A stretch of 36,077 nt of DNA. Source: a virus. The notes under the pieces are model-generated. The model had not been told where the DNA came from, did no database searches, and saw nothing but the letters and a program-made list of their open reading frames with translations. Below, piece by piece: positions 1-5,684 of this stretch. The DNA lies in the IMG/VR virus record IMGVR_UViG_3300028600_000012, positions 1-36,077 of that record; one strand, given 5' to 3'. Position 1 is the stretch's first letter. The number at the start of each line of letters is the position of its first letter. The translations under genes and the position numbers were made by a program.

Positions 1-71
1 ATACGGATACGGATACGGAGATGGAAAAGGGTACGGATTCGGAGACGGAGACGGAGACGGAAACGGGTACG
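1..71. repeat. 71-bp direct terminal repeat (copy 1), circular-contig signature
   Basis: Bases 1-71 are identical to 36007-36077. Direct joining of the two ends without collapsing this overlap would break the hexamer phase of the array. Collapsing it keeps both the hexamer phase and an open frame running from 35864 to 214. This fits a circular or circularly permuted genome whose assembly was cut inside the repeat. The same 71 bases also occur internally at 661-731, so a false join through the repeat cannot be excluded. Confidence 0.85.
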
Positions 72-214
72 GATTCGGAGACGTATCCGTATCCGTACCC
101 GTAGGCGGAGACGGAGACGGAAACGGAAACGGAAACGGAGACGGACACGGACACGGAGACGGAGACGGAAACGGACACGGACACGGATGGGTGACAATGG
201 ATGGAAATGGATAG
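2..214 (+). CDS. Gly-rich hexamer-encoded repeat protein, 3' part of the gene that starts at 35864
   Basis: The frame is open from the first base to TAG at 212-214 and has no start inside the window. After collapsing the 71-bp terminal overlap it continues the gene that begins at 35864, giving a protein of about 118 residues. This part encodes Gly-Tyr/Asp/Asn/Phe/His dipeptides, a short VSVSVPVGG segment where the DNA repeat is inverted, and a C-terminus GWVTMDGNG. The paralogue at 494-952 ends GWVTLNG, so both ends of the protein are conserved around a variable repeat. I recognise no domain. Alternating Gly-x with D and N could bind cations, but the nonapeptide pattern of RTX repeats is absent. 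Function unknown. Confidence 0.7.
   Translation, partial: YGYGYGDGKGYGFGDGDGDGNGYGFGDVSVSVPVGGDGDGNGNGNGDGHGHGDGDGNGHGHGWVTMDGNG
63..102. repeat. Inverted segment and hairpin inside array A
   Basis: Positions 63-74 (ACGGGTACGGAT) are perfectly complementary to 91-102 (ATCCGTACCCGT), with a 16-base loop. The segment around 84-104 is the reverse complement of an ordinary array stretch, so the array contains a short inverted piece. The identical structure recurs at 723-762 in array B. Confidence 0.9.
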
Positions 215-497
215 AAGAATGATCAAAATTATAATTGCACAAAGAGGCTGGGTTTATGTTGGACGATTCGAGCGGCAGGGGAACCATGTCGTTCTGACGG
301 ATGGCGCCAACGTTCGCAGGTGGGGCACACGAGACAAGGGGCTAGGCTATCTCGCGGAAAGAGGGCCGACGGACGATACGGTACTAGATCCGTGTATCCG
401 ACCTATCGAGATGCTGGAGTTGACAACGGTCGCGCAGCACGAATGCAACGAGGAGGTCTGGGATAAAGTCTTAGACGACCTTGAGTTGCCAGAGTGA
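201..497 (+). CDS. Small conserved phage protein (IIAQRGW...LDPC type)
   Basis: A 98-residue protein if it starts at ATG 201. ATG 207 or 219 are equally possible, and 219 gives the start MIKIIIAQRGW that fits the family better. Visible motifs are IIIAQRGWVYVGR, then RRWGT, GLGYLAERGP and TVLDPC. These match, from memory, a family of short tailed-phage proteins of unknown function that I believe is listed as DUF6948; the family number is uncertain. No Shine-Dalgarno sequence is obvious, so translation is probably coupled to the repeat gene that ends at 214. It lies between the two paralogous repeat genes, and its stop overlaps the GTG start of the second one. Cytoplasmic; role unknown. Confidence 0.75.
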   Translation: MEMDRRMIKIIIAQRGWVYVGRFERQGNHVVLTDGANVRRWGTRDKGLGYLAERGPTDDTVLDPCIRPIEMLELTTVAQHECNEEVWDKVLDDLELPE

Positions 498-952
498 GTA
501 GTCCGAGCGCAATACCTGACTACGACCGAGTGCAGGTTTACGAAGACCAGGCGATCGAAGAACTCGGCGCGGTGCAGTGCTGGTCCGCTGGGCTAGTTGA
601 CGCTGGAGACGGAAACGGAAACGGAGACGGAGACGGATACGGAGACGGATACGGATACGGATACGGATACGGATACGGAGATGGAAAAGGGTACGGATTC
701 GGAGACGGAGACGGAGACGGAAACGGGTACGGATTCGGAGACGTATCCGTATCCGTACCCGTAGGCGGAGACGGAGACGGAAACGGAGACGGAAACGGAG
801 ACGGAAACGGAAACGGATACGGAGACGGAAACGGAAACGGATACGGAGGCGGATTCGGAAACGGAGACGGATACGGAGACGGAGACGGAGACGGAAACGG
901 AGACGGATACGGAGACGGATTCGGAGACGGATGGGTGACACTGAATGGGTAA
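494..952 (+). CDS. Gly-rich hexamer-encoded repeat protein (second paralogue)
   Basis: A 152-residue protein from GTG 494, whose start overlaps the previous stop. The start is supported by the paralogue at 35864, which matches from its first codon: both share SAI-DYDRVQVYEDQAIEELGA-QC over about 30 residues. From residue 38 the protein is an uninterrupted (Gly-Asp/Asn/Tyr/Phe) repeat with one VSVSVPVGG insert, ending GDGWVTLNG. Gly is encoded almost only by GGA, and the partner codons are almost only NAC, unlike the mixed codon use elsewhere in the genome. That points to recent hexamer expansion or to constraint on the nucleic acid. The reverse strand is also open in several frames here, which is a by-product of stop-free hexamers. 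No signal peptide or known domain; function unknown. Confidence 0.8.
   Translation: MSSPSAIPDYDRVQVYEDQAIEELGAVQCWSAGLVDAGDGNGNGDGDGYGDGYGYGYGYGYGDGKGYGFGDGDGDGNGYGFGDVSVSVPVGGDGDGNGDGNGDGNGNGYGDGNGNGYGGGFGNGDGYGDGDGDGNGDGYGDGFGDGWVTLNG
605..931 (+). repeat. Hexanucleotide array GGA-NAC (array B, about 55 units)
   Basis: About 55 tandem six-base units following GGA-NAC, with the fourth base varying among A, G, T and C and a few GGATTC, GGAAAA or GGTTAC-like variants. Positions 661-787 equal 1-127 exactly, and the identity extends back to about 643 when compared with 35983 onward. An inverted segment sits at 744-764. The GC skew is extreme, with the plus strand purine-rich. Confidence 0.97.
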
Positions 953-1262
953 ATCACAAAGAGACAAAGGCAAGCGCGGCGAATACATCGCAAGGGACTG
1001 GCTTAAGCACATCTGGCCGAGCGCGAAACGTGGCGCGAACCAGAGCAGGGCTGGGAACGAGGCAGCGGACGTGGAAGGTACTCCCTTCTGGGTCGAGGTC
1101 AAGATCGGGGCTAGGCCCAACATCATGGCAGCGATGAGGCAGGCGCAAGAGGCCACGGACGGACGCCCGTGCTTGGTCATGAGCAAGAGGGACCGAGAAG
1201 GGATGCTGGTCACGATGACGGTCGAGGATTGGCTGTGGTTGGCGAGAAAGGCGGAGGGATGA
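945..1262 (+). CDS. PD-(D/E)XK nuclease, Holliday-junction-resolvase-like
   Basis: A 105-residue protein whose ATG lies inside the last codons of the repeat gene. A basic N-terminus (GKSQRDKGKRGE) is followed by the nuclease core: Glu13, Asp42 in ADVEG, and Glu51-Val-Lys53 in FWVEVKIG. This is the E...D...ExK arrangement of small PD-(D/E)XK enzymes of the archaeal Hjc/phage resolvase type. The length is typical for the family. The expected role is metal-dependent cleavage of branched DNA during recombination or before packaging, but substrate specificity is inferred only. Its stop overlaps the next start (ATGA at 1259). Alternative: a restriction-like or VRR-NUC-type nuclease. Confidence 0.75.
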   Translation: MGKSQRDKGKRGEYIARDWLKHIWPSAKRGANQSRAGNEAADVEGTPFWVEVKIGARPNIMAAMRQAQEATDGRPCLVMSKRDREGMLVTMTVEDWLWLARKAEG

Positions 1263-1516
1263 TCGAAATTGAGAAGGACATCCCGATCCCGCCAAGGAAC
1301 CAGGACAAGAGCAAGTACCCACTGGACGAAATGGTCAAGGGGGACTCGTTCGCGGTTCCGGCTCCAACTGACAAACTGCTCCTTGGCCGACTGAGAAGCA
1401 ACATCTCAAACGCGTGCGGCCGATCTAGGGACAGGAATAATGATGGACGCGCGTATGCAACCAGGGTGCTACTTGAAGACGGGGAGCACGTGCTAAGGGT
1501 GTGGAGGACAAAATGA
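1259..1516 (+). CDS. Small conserved phage protein (VGDSF-type)
   Basis: An 85-residue protein started by the ATGA overlap with the nuclease gene. It reads MIEIEKDIPIPP, then YPLDEMVKGDSFAVPAP, a basic middle (RLRSNISNACGRSRDRN) and a C-terminus EHVLRVWRTK. The pattern of a PxxxMxxGDSFxVP core, a helix of small and basic residues and a final VRVWR strand matches small phage proteins I recall from many siphoviruses. Their function is not established; the family may be DUF7303, but I am unsure. No membrane segment. Its stop overlaps the next gene start (ATGA at 1513), so it belongs to the same coupled operon. Confidence 0.7.
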   Translation: MIEIEKDIPIPPRNQDKSKYPLDEMVKGDSFAVPAPTDKLLLGRLRSNISNACGRSRDRNNDGRAYATRVLLEDGEHVLRVWRTK

Positions 1517-1659
1517 AAGAGGAAGAGAAAATGAGACAGTTTCTAATGGGGTATGACGAGTTGGGGAACAAGCGCCAAGAGCGGAGGCTGATTACCTGGT
1601 ACGACCTGGCGATCGTCGTCGGACTAGGACTGGCACTAGCGGCGGGGGTGATGTCGTGA
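1513..1659 (+). CDS. 48-residue single-pass membrane protein
   Basis: Starts at the ATGA overlap at 1513. The charged cytosolic-looking N-terminus (MKEEEKMRQFLMGYDE) is followed by basic residues (NKRQERR) and one hydrophobic helix at about residues 30-47 (DLAIVVGLGLALAAGVM). The stop overlaps the GTG start of the next membrane gene. Positive charges before the helix suggest the N-terminus stays inside. Its position far from the lysis genes argues against a holin. Function unknown. Confidence 0.65.
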   Translation: MKEEEKMRQFLMGYDELGNKRQERRLITWYDLAIVVGLGLALAAGVMS

Positions 1660-1808
1660 GTATCACTATGGCAATAGTTGGGGGAGTGATTGTGCTAGTG
1701 GGTATCACAGAGACGATGGCAAAGGCGCCGACCTGGCCGGGAACGGTGTTGGGAGCATTCGCGATTGCGTGCGGCACCGCAATAGCAATAGCCGGGGCAC
1801 TGCTATGA
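1656..1808 (+). CDS. 50-residue two-helix membrane protein
   Basis: GTG start at 1656 overlapping the upstream TGA (GTGA). The protein is almost entirely hydrophobic. Helix 1 is at about residues 4-18 (TMAIVGGVIVLVGIT), followed by a short polar loop (ETMAKAPTWPG) and helix 2 at about 30-50 (VLGAFAIACGTAIAIAGALL). It forms a pair with the single-helix protein just upstream; such pairs could act together in the inner membrane, for example in superinfection exclusion, but nothing in the sequence proves that. It ends in an ATGA overlap with the next gene. Confidence 0.65.
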   Translation: MSITMAIVGGVIVLVGITETMAKAPTWPGTVLGAFAIACGTAIAIAGALL

Positions 1809-2029
1809 GTGCCCCCAAGTTCCGGCGCATTCCGCAGACGAGCTCCAGCTATGGGTTTCACTTGATCAAGAACGAGGACGACGAAAGGACCCCGCTCGAG
1901 GCTGCGCTGTGCAATGATGCGACTGCGGAGATGGACAAGGACGAGCTCGAGGACGACGAGAAGTGGGCAACCACGAAGACGTACGCAGAAGCGATGCAGG
2001 CGTTTGAGAAAGGAAGTTGCGATGAGTGA
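1805..2029 (+). CDS. Acidic small hypothetical protein
   Basis: A 74-residue protein from the ATGA overlap at 1805. The N-terminus is basic and polar (MSAPKFRRIPQTSSSYGF) and the rest very acidic (KNEDDE, DKDELEDDEKW), ending AFEKGSCDE. No domain is recognised. It is coupled to the following gene, whose ATG (2022) lies inside its last codons. Confidence 0.6.
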   Translation: MSAPKFRRIPQTSSSYGFHLIKNEDDERTPLEAALCNDATAEMDKDELEDDEKWATTKTYAEAMQAFEKGSCDE

Positions 2030-2975
2030 CAAAACCATCACACTGACCGAGTTTGTAAGGTCTGACTTTATGCGCCGCCTCGCAGCAGAGAGCCCATGGG
2101 ATCCGGGATCGCAGGTGGTTGCGGAAGAGGCCGAAAGAGAACGAGAGGGAAAACGAATGAGTGAAGATCAGACCCCAGCCTGGCGACAGGTATTGGACAG
2201 GGACAAGGCCGAGGCCAAGCACACGATCGAGCCGGATATTTTCGAGCACCCAACAACGTACTCGGATAAGTTCGAGAAGGCGGCCGTGCTAGTGGGTGAG
2301 CAGGTGGCTGAGATACGAGAGTTGAAGGAAACGATCGAGAATCTGAACGAGCACAACGCGAGCATGTTTAGGAGTTGGAGTAAGGCCCTGGGGGAGGTCC
2401 GGGACCTAAAGAAGGGGGAAGAGCGACAACTCGCACACACGGACAGGCTCCAGCGCTATGTGCGTGACGCAGACGAGTCAGCGACTGAGTTGAAGCAACA
2501 GCTCAAGGTCATGACCGAGGACCGGGACGAGTACCAGAAGGCGTTCAGGGACCAGTGTGCGTTCCAGGACATCACAGGGAAGCTCGCAGATGCACCCAGG
2601 GACGTGCTCGAGGCTGTGAAGGCTGTACTAAAAGGACAGCAGGATACCGCACAACCATTCATAACTCGGGGCATGCAGGCTCTGGTGGGCCAACCAGAAA
2701 AACTAGAGCGTGAGTGGCGACGTCGCACTAGCACCGACGCAGAACTGGATGCCGTGATGGAAGGCGCCACAGCGGACGAATGGGCCCTTGTACGTGGCGC
2801 TGCGATGGGCGCCGCTACCAAGCTTATGCTCGAGGGACGCAGCGAGTACGGTGCCTTCCAGGCTGCGACTGAGACCAGAACCCCGGCTGAGCTCAGGGCC
2901 GAGGGGGCTGCAGAGCACGAGGACGGGAATACGTACTATCGAATGGCGGACATGGTGGAGAGGGCGCAGGGGTAA
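2022..2975 (+). CDS. Coiled-coil protein with shared MADMVERAQG C-terminus
   Basis: A 317-residue protein from ATG 2022, which overlaps the previous stop. The central part (about residues 85-195) is rich in Glu, Lys, Leu and Gln with heptad spacing (VAEIRELKETIENLNEHNASM and following), so a long coiled coil is likely. The C-terminal third is Ala/Glu-rich. The last residues YYRMADMVERAQG recur as YFDMADMVERAQG at the end of the gene at 3653, encoded by a 29-bp exact DNA repeat. No catalytic motif or signal peptide. The next gene begins at TAATG. Function unknown; perhaps a scaffold-like or DNA-associated early protein. Confidence 0.65.
   Translation: MSDKTITLTEFVRSDFMRRLAAESPWDPGSQVVAEEAEREREGKRMSEDQTPAWRQVLDRDKAEAKHTIEPDIFEHPTTYSDKFEKAAVLVGEQVAEIRELKETIENLNEHNASMFRSWSKALGEVRDLKKGEERQLAHTDRLQRYVRDADESATELKQQLKVMTEDRDEYQKAFRDQCAFQDITGKLADAPRDVLEAVKAVLKGQQDTAQPFITRGMQALVGQPEKLEREWRRRTSTDAELDAVMEGATADEWALVRGAAMGAATKLMLEGRSEYGAFQAATETRTPAELRAEGAAEHEDGNTYYRMADMVERAQG
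2943..2971 (+). repeat. 29-bp direct repeat, copy 1 (gene 3' end plus SD)
   Basis: Identical to 3884-3912. It encodes MADMVERAQ, contains a GGAG Shine-Dalgarno-like core, and ends just before the start codon of the following gene in both places. Confidence 0.95.
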
Positions 2976-3184
2976 TGGGGGTAATGCGATGTGATAGGTA
3001 CCGATGCGAAAACATCATGTGTGACCGGTACTCCATCGACTATGGGAGTATCTGTGGTGAGTGCTTTGATGAGCTCGAGGCTTCGAAGACGATGGACATT
3101 GGGCACTTTATGGCGACCCCGAAGGCGAAGCAGCCGCTGGGCGTGACGATTAACTATGACGCGGTGTTTCCGGTGGACCGATGA
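2975..3184 (+). CDS. Small cysteine-cluster (probable zinc) phage protein
   Basis: A 69-residue protein starting at the TAATG overlap at 2975; ATG 2984 is an alternative. The N-terminal half carries Cys6, Cys11, Cys16, Cys27 and Cys30 in CDRYRCENIMCDRYS and ICGECFDEL. This pattern (CENIMCDRYS-x6-C-x2-C-F-x-EL) is familiar from short tailed-phage proteins of unknown function and looks like a zinc-binding knuckle. The C-terminal half is polar and unremarkable. The stop overlaps the next start (ATGA at 3181). Confidence 0.7.
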   Translation: MGVMRCDRYRCENIMCDRYSIDYGSICGECFDELEASKTMDIGHFMATPKAKQPLGVTINYDAVFPVDR

Positions 3185-3663
3185 GCATGATAGAAGCAGT
3201 CCTGATCACACCAGATGGTTTCTTCAAGATAGTCCATGCACCGCCAGGAGCCCAGTCTATTGATGTCGCGGGTCGAGATGTGGCACCTATTGCGTCGATT
3301 CCACCTGGGGGTACTATCCCTCGGCCCTATGATGCGGTCGCGCGACGTACATACCAAAGGGTTCGCTATTGGGTTGGTCCACGCCACGAGCCGTTGCTTT
3401 ATCAAAAGCCAGCTATGTTCGCAGAAGACCCTAGCAGTGTCAGCGACTCAGTAATTGAACAGGTTTTACGCAACATCGGTGCGCTGGAGGAGCAGTGGGC
3501 TAAGCCGTCAAGGCTCCAGGTCGAGAACAAACTCAGGAGAAAGACCCTGGGGCTGAGTAATGCGCTGGACAGGGGGCTGAATCCAGAAGAGGAGTCGATC
3601 GCACTGGATATCTATGAGGAGAGCGGGCAAAAGGCCGCAGAGGATTGGCTAAATGGAAAGTGA
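3181..3663 (+). CDS. Hypothetical protein with PEExxxALDxxEESG module
   Basis: A 160-residue protein from the ATGA overlap. The N-terminal part (ITPDGFFKIVHAP, then a Pro/Gly-rich segment and a VRYWVGP strand) resembles a small beta domain. The C-terminal helices read LNPEEESIALDIYEESG followed by AAEDWL. The same helix motif appears in the gene at 4871 (VSPEDLAVALDVMEESG, AALHWL), so a duplicated module is likely. No known family is recognised. It overlaps the next gene by 11 bases. Confidence 0.6.
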   Translation: MSMIEAVLITPDGFFKIVHAPPGAQSIDVAGRDVAPIASIPPGGTIPRPYDAVARRTYQRVRYWVGPRHEPLLYQKPAMFAEDPSSVSDSVIEQVLRNIGALEEQWAKPSRLQVENKLRRKTLGLSNALDRGLNPEEESIALDIYEESGQKAAEDWLNGK

Positions 3664-3916
3664 GATACTTCGCGCGTATGTGTCGCACGCCAAGTTTGTG
3701 GCAGACGAGTGCGCCATTGAGAGCGTCAGTGCTGCAGTGGCAAGCATTGCTGCGCTTGCCTGCGGTCAACCGCTGCACGCTGCACGCCTAGCTGTGGCTA
3801 GCTCTCGATGCGCCATAGCGGCGACTGTAGTGCGAACCGCTACCCTCACCCTCGAGGTAGAGGATGGCGGGGGATACTTTGACATGGCGGACATGGTGGA
3901 GAGGGCGCAGGGATGA
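3653..3916 (+). CDS. Ala-rich small protein with shared MADMVERAQG C-terminus
   Basis: An 87-residue protein from ATG 3653, overlapping the previous gene by 11 bases. The middle is rich in Ala, Cys and Val (SAAVASIAALACGQ, AARLAVASSRCAIAATVV) and probably helical, but it is interrupted by charged residues, so membrane insertion is doubtful. The C-terminus YFDMADMVERAQG is the same as in the coiled-coil protein at 2022 and comes from the 29-bp repeat. It ends in an ATGA overlap. Function unknown. The shared tail may be a binding peptide or simply a duplicated translational junction. Confidence 0.55.
   Translation: MESEILRAYVSHAKFVADECAIESVSAAVASIAALACGQPLHAARLAVASSRCAIAATVVRTATLTLEVEDGGGYFDMADMVERAQG
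3884..3912 (+). repeat. 29-bp direct repeat, copy 2
   Basis: Exact copy of 2943-2971. It again closes one gene and leads directly into the start codon of the next. Confidence 0.95.
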
Positions 3917-4089
3917 TTGAAGGCGTGAAAGAGAAGATGATTGAGCTAGAAGAACGGGTTTCCAGACTCGAGGCAATGCTCGACGGGAGTGAGCCAACTG
4001 GCGAGCAATCGATGCGAATGCGCTTTTGCCAACACTGCAAAGTGAGGCACTCACGCACTCGAGTCTGTGGCCCTGCCAGTGACTCGTGA
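3913..4089 (+). CDS. 58-residue coiled-coil plus Cys-pair protein
   Basis: Starts at the ATGA overlap at 3913. Residues 1-25 form an amphipathic heptad helix (MIEGVKEKMIELEERVSRLE), and residues 36-52 form a possible zinc site (FCQHCKVRHSRTRVC) with CxxC plus a further Cys and His. This helix-plus-metal layout is common in small phage regulators and adaptor proteins. It is the last gene of this coupled block; a 120-base gap follows. Confidence 0.6.
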   Translation: MIEGVKEKMIELEERVSRLEAMLDGSEPTGEQSMRMRFCQHCKVRHSRTRVCGPASDS

Positions 4090-4209
4090 GCGTACCCTCA
4101 CCCCTCTGAGATCCGACGTACGTGCTCGGGTGCTCGCGTGGGAACTCTCACGTGATGAAAGCCCTTCCAAGCCCCTTCCACAGGGACACAGCCACTTAGG
4201 AGATGCTAA
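4090..4209. other. 120-base intergenic gap
   Basis: The only clear break in the early plus-strand gene chain. It holds no open frame longer than about 14 codons. An AGGAG Shine-Dalgarno sequence lies at about 4198 before ATG 4210. No convincing -35/-10 pair or terminator was found. Confidence 0.5.
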
Positions 4210-4662
4210 ATGAGCAAAGAAATAATCACAGGCGCCGAGTTAGAGGCACTGGAAACCATTGTCAAGGACGCCCTCCAGGACCCCTGGGTGCGCCTCGATT
4301 TGAGCCACATCGCCGTCTCGGGCAGAAGTAATACAGCCATAACCCGAGGAGATGTGTTTAGACTAGTCGCAGAAGTCCGACGACTGCGCGAACAAATCGC
4401 CACAATGCAGTCAGACTGGGATGCTGAGGATGAGGAGATCGAGCGCAAGCTAGCTGAGAAGTACGCCGAAGGAATGCAGCTGAATCAGGACGCGATGGAT
4501 CTCGCAGACGACCTTGACCACGAACGCAAACGCGCCGAAGCATGGAAGGTTGCTGCGGAGATGATGGATTCCGAGTTTAATCCAACTAAGCTGTGCGATT
4601 CAGACGAGATGGTCGAAGCGCTCGAAGCCGCCCGAAAACTAGAGGAGACCAACAACCAATGA
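4210..4662 (+). CDS. Acidic coiled-coil hypothetical protein
   Basis: A 150-residue protein with a good Shine-Dalgarno (AGGAG) upstream of ATG 4210. Most of it is helical and charged: ELEALETIVKDAL, then LVAEVRRLREQIATMQSDWDAE and ERKLAEKYAEG, ending ARKLEETNNQ. The two heptad-rich stretches suggest a dimeric coiled coil. No catalytic or metal motif. The next gene starts at an ATGA overlap (4659). Role unknown. Confidence 0.65.
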   Translation: MSKEIITGAELEALETIVKDALQDPWVRLDLSHIAVSGRSNTAITRGDVFRLVAEVRRLREQIATMQSDWDAEDEEIERKLAEKYAEGMQLNQDAMDLADDLDHERKRAEAWKVAAEMMDSEFNPTKLCDSDEMVEALEAARKLEETNNQ

Positions 4663-4871
4663 CCAAGTACCTGTCCAAGACCCCATTCTCCTCGGGCGCC
4701 AACTCGAAGGCGTACCGAGATAACTACGAGCGCACGTTCGGGCGCAAGACTGAGGAGGCCGACAGTGAGCCAGTAGATGAGGGCTGCCCCATCGAAGATC
4801 ACCAATTCTGCCCAAAGTGTGGGTTCTGGGGCTGCGTGTTCTGCGATAACTGCAATTGCGAGGACGAGTAA
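4659..4871 (+). CDS. Small phage protein with C-terminal zinc ribbon
   Basis: A 70-residue protein from the ATGA overlap. The N-terminus TKYLSKTPFSSGANSKAYRDNYERTFG is a pattern I recall from short conserved phage proteins. The C-terminus carries CPIEDHQFCPKCGFWGCVFC and DNCNC, with seven Cys and a His in about 25 residues, so zinc binding is likely. It is joined to the next gene by TAATG. Function unknown. Confidence 0.7.
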   Translation: MTKYLSKTPFSSGANSKAYRDNYERTFGRKTEEADSEPVDEGCPIEDHQFCPKCGFWGCVFCDNCNCEDE

Positions 4872-5227
4872 TGCCCGGTACTAAGTGGCAGAACGATCGC
4901 AGGATTGGCCACATGTCGCTTAGTGACAGAATGATCTGCCGACATCACCTGTGTCTCAGAAAGGTATCACCCGAGGATCTGGCGGTTGCCCTGGACGTTA
5001 TGGAGGAGTCGGGGGTAGATGCAGCTCTCCACTGGCTGGGTATTAAGCGGATCGCCGTGTCGAAACTAATGGCCATGACGACACGCGGCGCTGGTAAGAC
5101 TTTGGCCATGCGCCAGTTTATGCGACATCGTATGCGCGTCCTTGGACTCCCGACTGGCCACGTGTTTGCACCGAGACTCCGCAGGCGTCTATACGCAGCA
5201 GTTACCTCTTCCGCCCCTTTGAGATGA
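4871..5227 (+). CDS. Basic hypothetical protein with duplicated EESG module
   Basis: A 118-residue protein from the TAATG overlap at 4871; ATG 4913 is an alternative start. Residues about 35-62 (VSPEDLAVALDVMEESG...AALHWLG) repeat the C-terminal module of the protein at 3181. The C-terminal half is very basic (RQFMRHRMRV, APRLRRRLY). TTRGAGKT resembles a terminase-type P-loop but lacks the spacing of a full Walker A. The 3' end runs 26 bases into the convergent gene at 5202. Possibly a nucleic-acid-binding protein; not recognised. Confidence 0.5.
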   Translation: MPGTKWQNDRRIGHMSLSDRMICRHHLCLRKVSPEDLAVALDVMEESGVDAALHWLGIKRIAVSKLMAMTTRGAGKTLAMRQFMRHRMRVLGLPTGHVFAPRLRRRLYAAVTSSAPLR

Positions 5228-5684
5228 TCTTGCGCTTTCCCTTGGCCACTTCCTCGCGCACGGTCTTGTCCTTCATCAGGTCCCTGGACCCGATCTTGAC
5301 CAACTCGAACAACCTCGAGACCAGGTCCCTTGTCGCGCCTGTGAGCCTGCTTGGGCCTACGCGCGTCTCAAAGGTATCGCCAGACTTAACAACCTTGAGC
5401 TCGTCCGCGAGCTTGCCCGAGTCGTTAAATAGCCTTGTGCCCGTCCGACCTTCCCTGCGCCGCTTCGCGATCGTGGACTGAGCCGCGTTCTCATCGATGG
5501 CCCGGATCTGGTCCGCGACCACGTCCCGAATCGCCTCCGCTGGACCCCTCGCGAGTTCGTCCTCGTCGAAGGTGTGGACTAGGGGCTCGCTCTTGACGCG
5601 GATCGAGACCGTCTGTCCAGGGTTTTTCCGCCTTTTGAGCGATTTATATTCGTTAATGGTTACGCGATCTTTTTTGGTTGCCAT
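5202..5684 (-). CDS. Basic hypothetical protein of the minus-strand island
   Basis: A 160-residue protein on the minus strand. ATG 5684 has an AGGA Shine-Dalgarno six bases upstream. It is rich in Lys and Arg (KSLKRRKNPG, AKRRREGRTGTRLFND, KGKRKIISKGRKR), with an acidic patch in between (HTFDEDELARGPAEAIRD). The segments LFNDSGKLADELKVV and FETRVGPSRLTGATRDL recall phage virion-morphogenesis-like small proteins, but I cannot assign a family. It overlaps the upstream gene by 25 bases and is read in the same operon. A DNA-binding or head-associated role is possible. Confidence 0.6.
   Translation of the reverse strand: MATKKDRVTINEYKSLKRRKNPGQTVSIRVKSEPLVHTFDEDELARGPAEAIRDVVADQIRAIDENAAQSTIAKRRREGRTGTRLFNDSGKLADELKVVKSGDTFETRVGPSRLTGATRDLVSRLFELVKIGSRDLMKDKTVREEVAKGKRKIISKGRKR

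Larger units (their letters stand above)
1..190 (+). repeat. Hexanucleotide array GGA-NAC (array A, 3' half)
   Basis: Tandem six-base units GGAGAC, GGAAAC, GGATAC and GGACAC, with occasional GGATTC. The variation is almost only in the fourth base. With 35975-36077 this makes one array of about 37 units across the circular junction. Bases 1-127 are identical to 661-787 of array B. Confidence 0.95.

Noticed and set aside
605-931. Diversity-generating retroelement target region
   Set aside because: Variation is restricted to one base per hexamer and adenines elsewhere in the unit do not vary; no reverse transcriptase or template repeat was found.
1-952. CRISPR array
   Set aside because: Units are contiguous hexamers without unique spacers, and no cas genes are present.
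494-952. RTX-type calcium-binding repeats
   Set aside because: The pattern is a Gly-x dipeptide without the GGxGxDxUx nonapeptide spacing.
471-1213. Long minus-strand frames encoding Arg-Leu, Pro-Ser and Ser-Val repeats over the array
   Set aside because: The GGA-NAC hexamer has no stop codon in most frames on either strand, so these frames are by-products. The plus-strand frame has a conserved start and N-terminus shared with the gene at 35864.
5080-5110. P-loop ATPase in the gene at 4871 (TTRGAGKT)
   Set aside because: The first Gly of the Walker A pattern is missing and no Walker B or ATPase fold follows.
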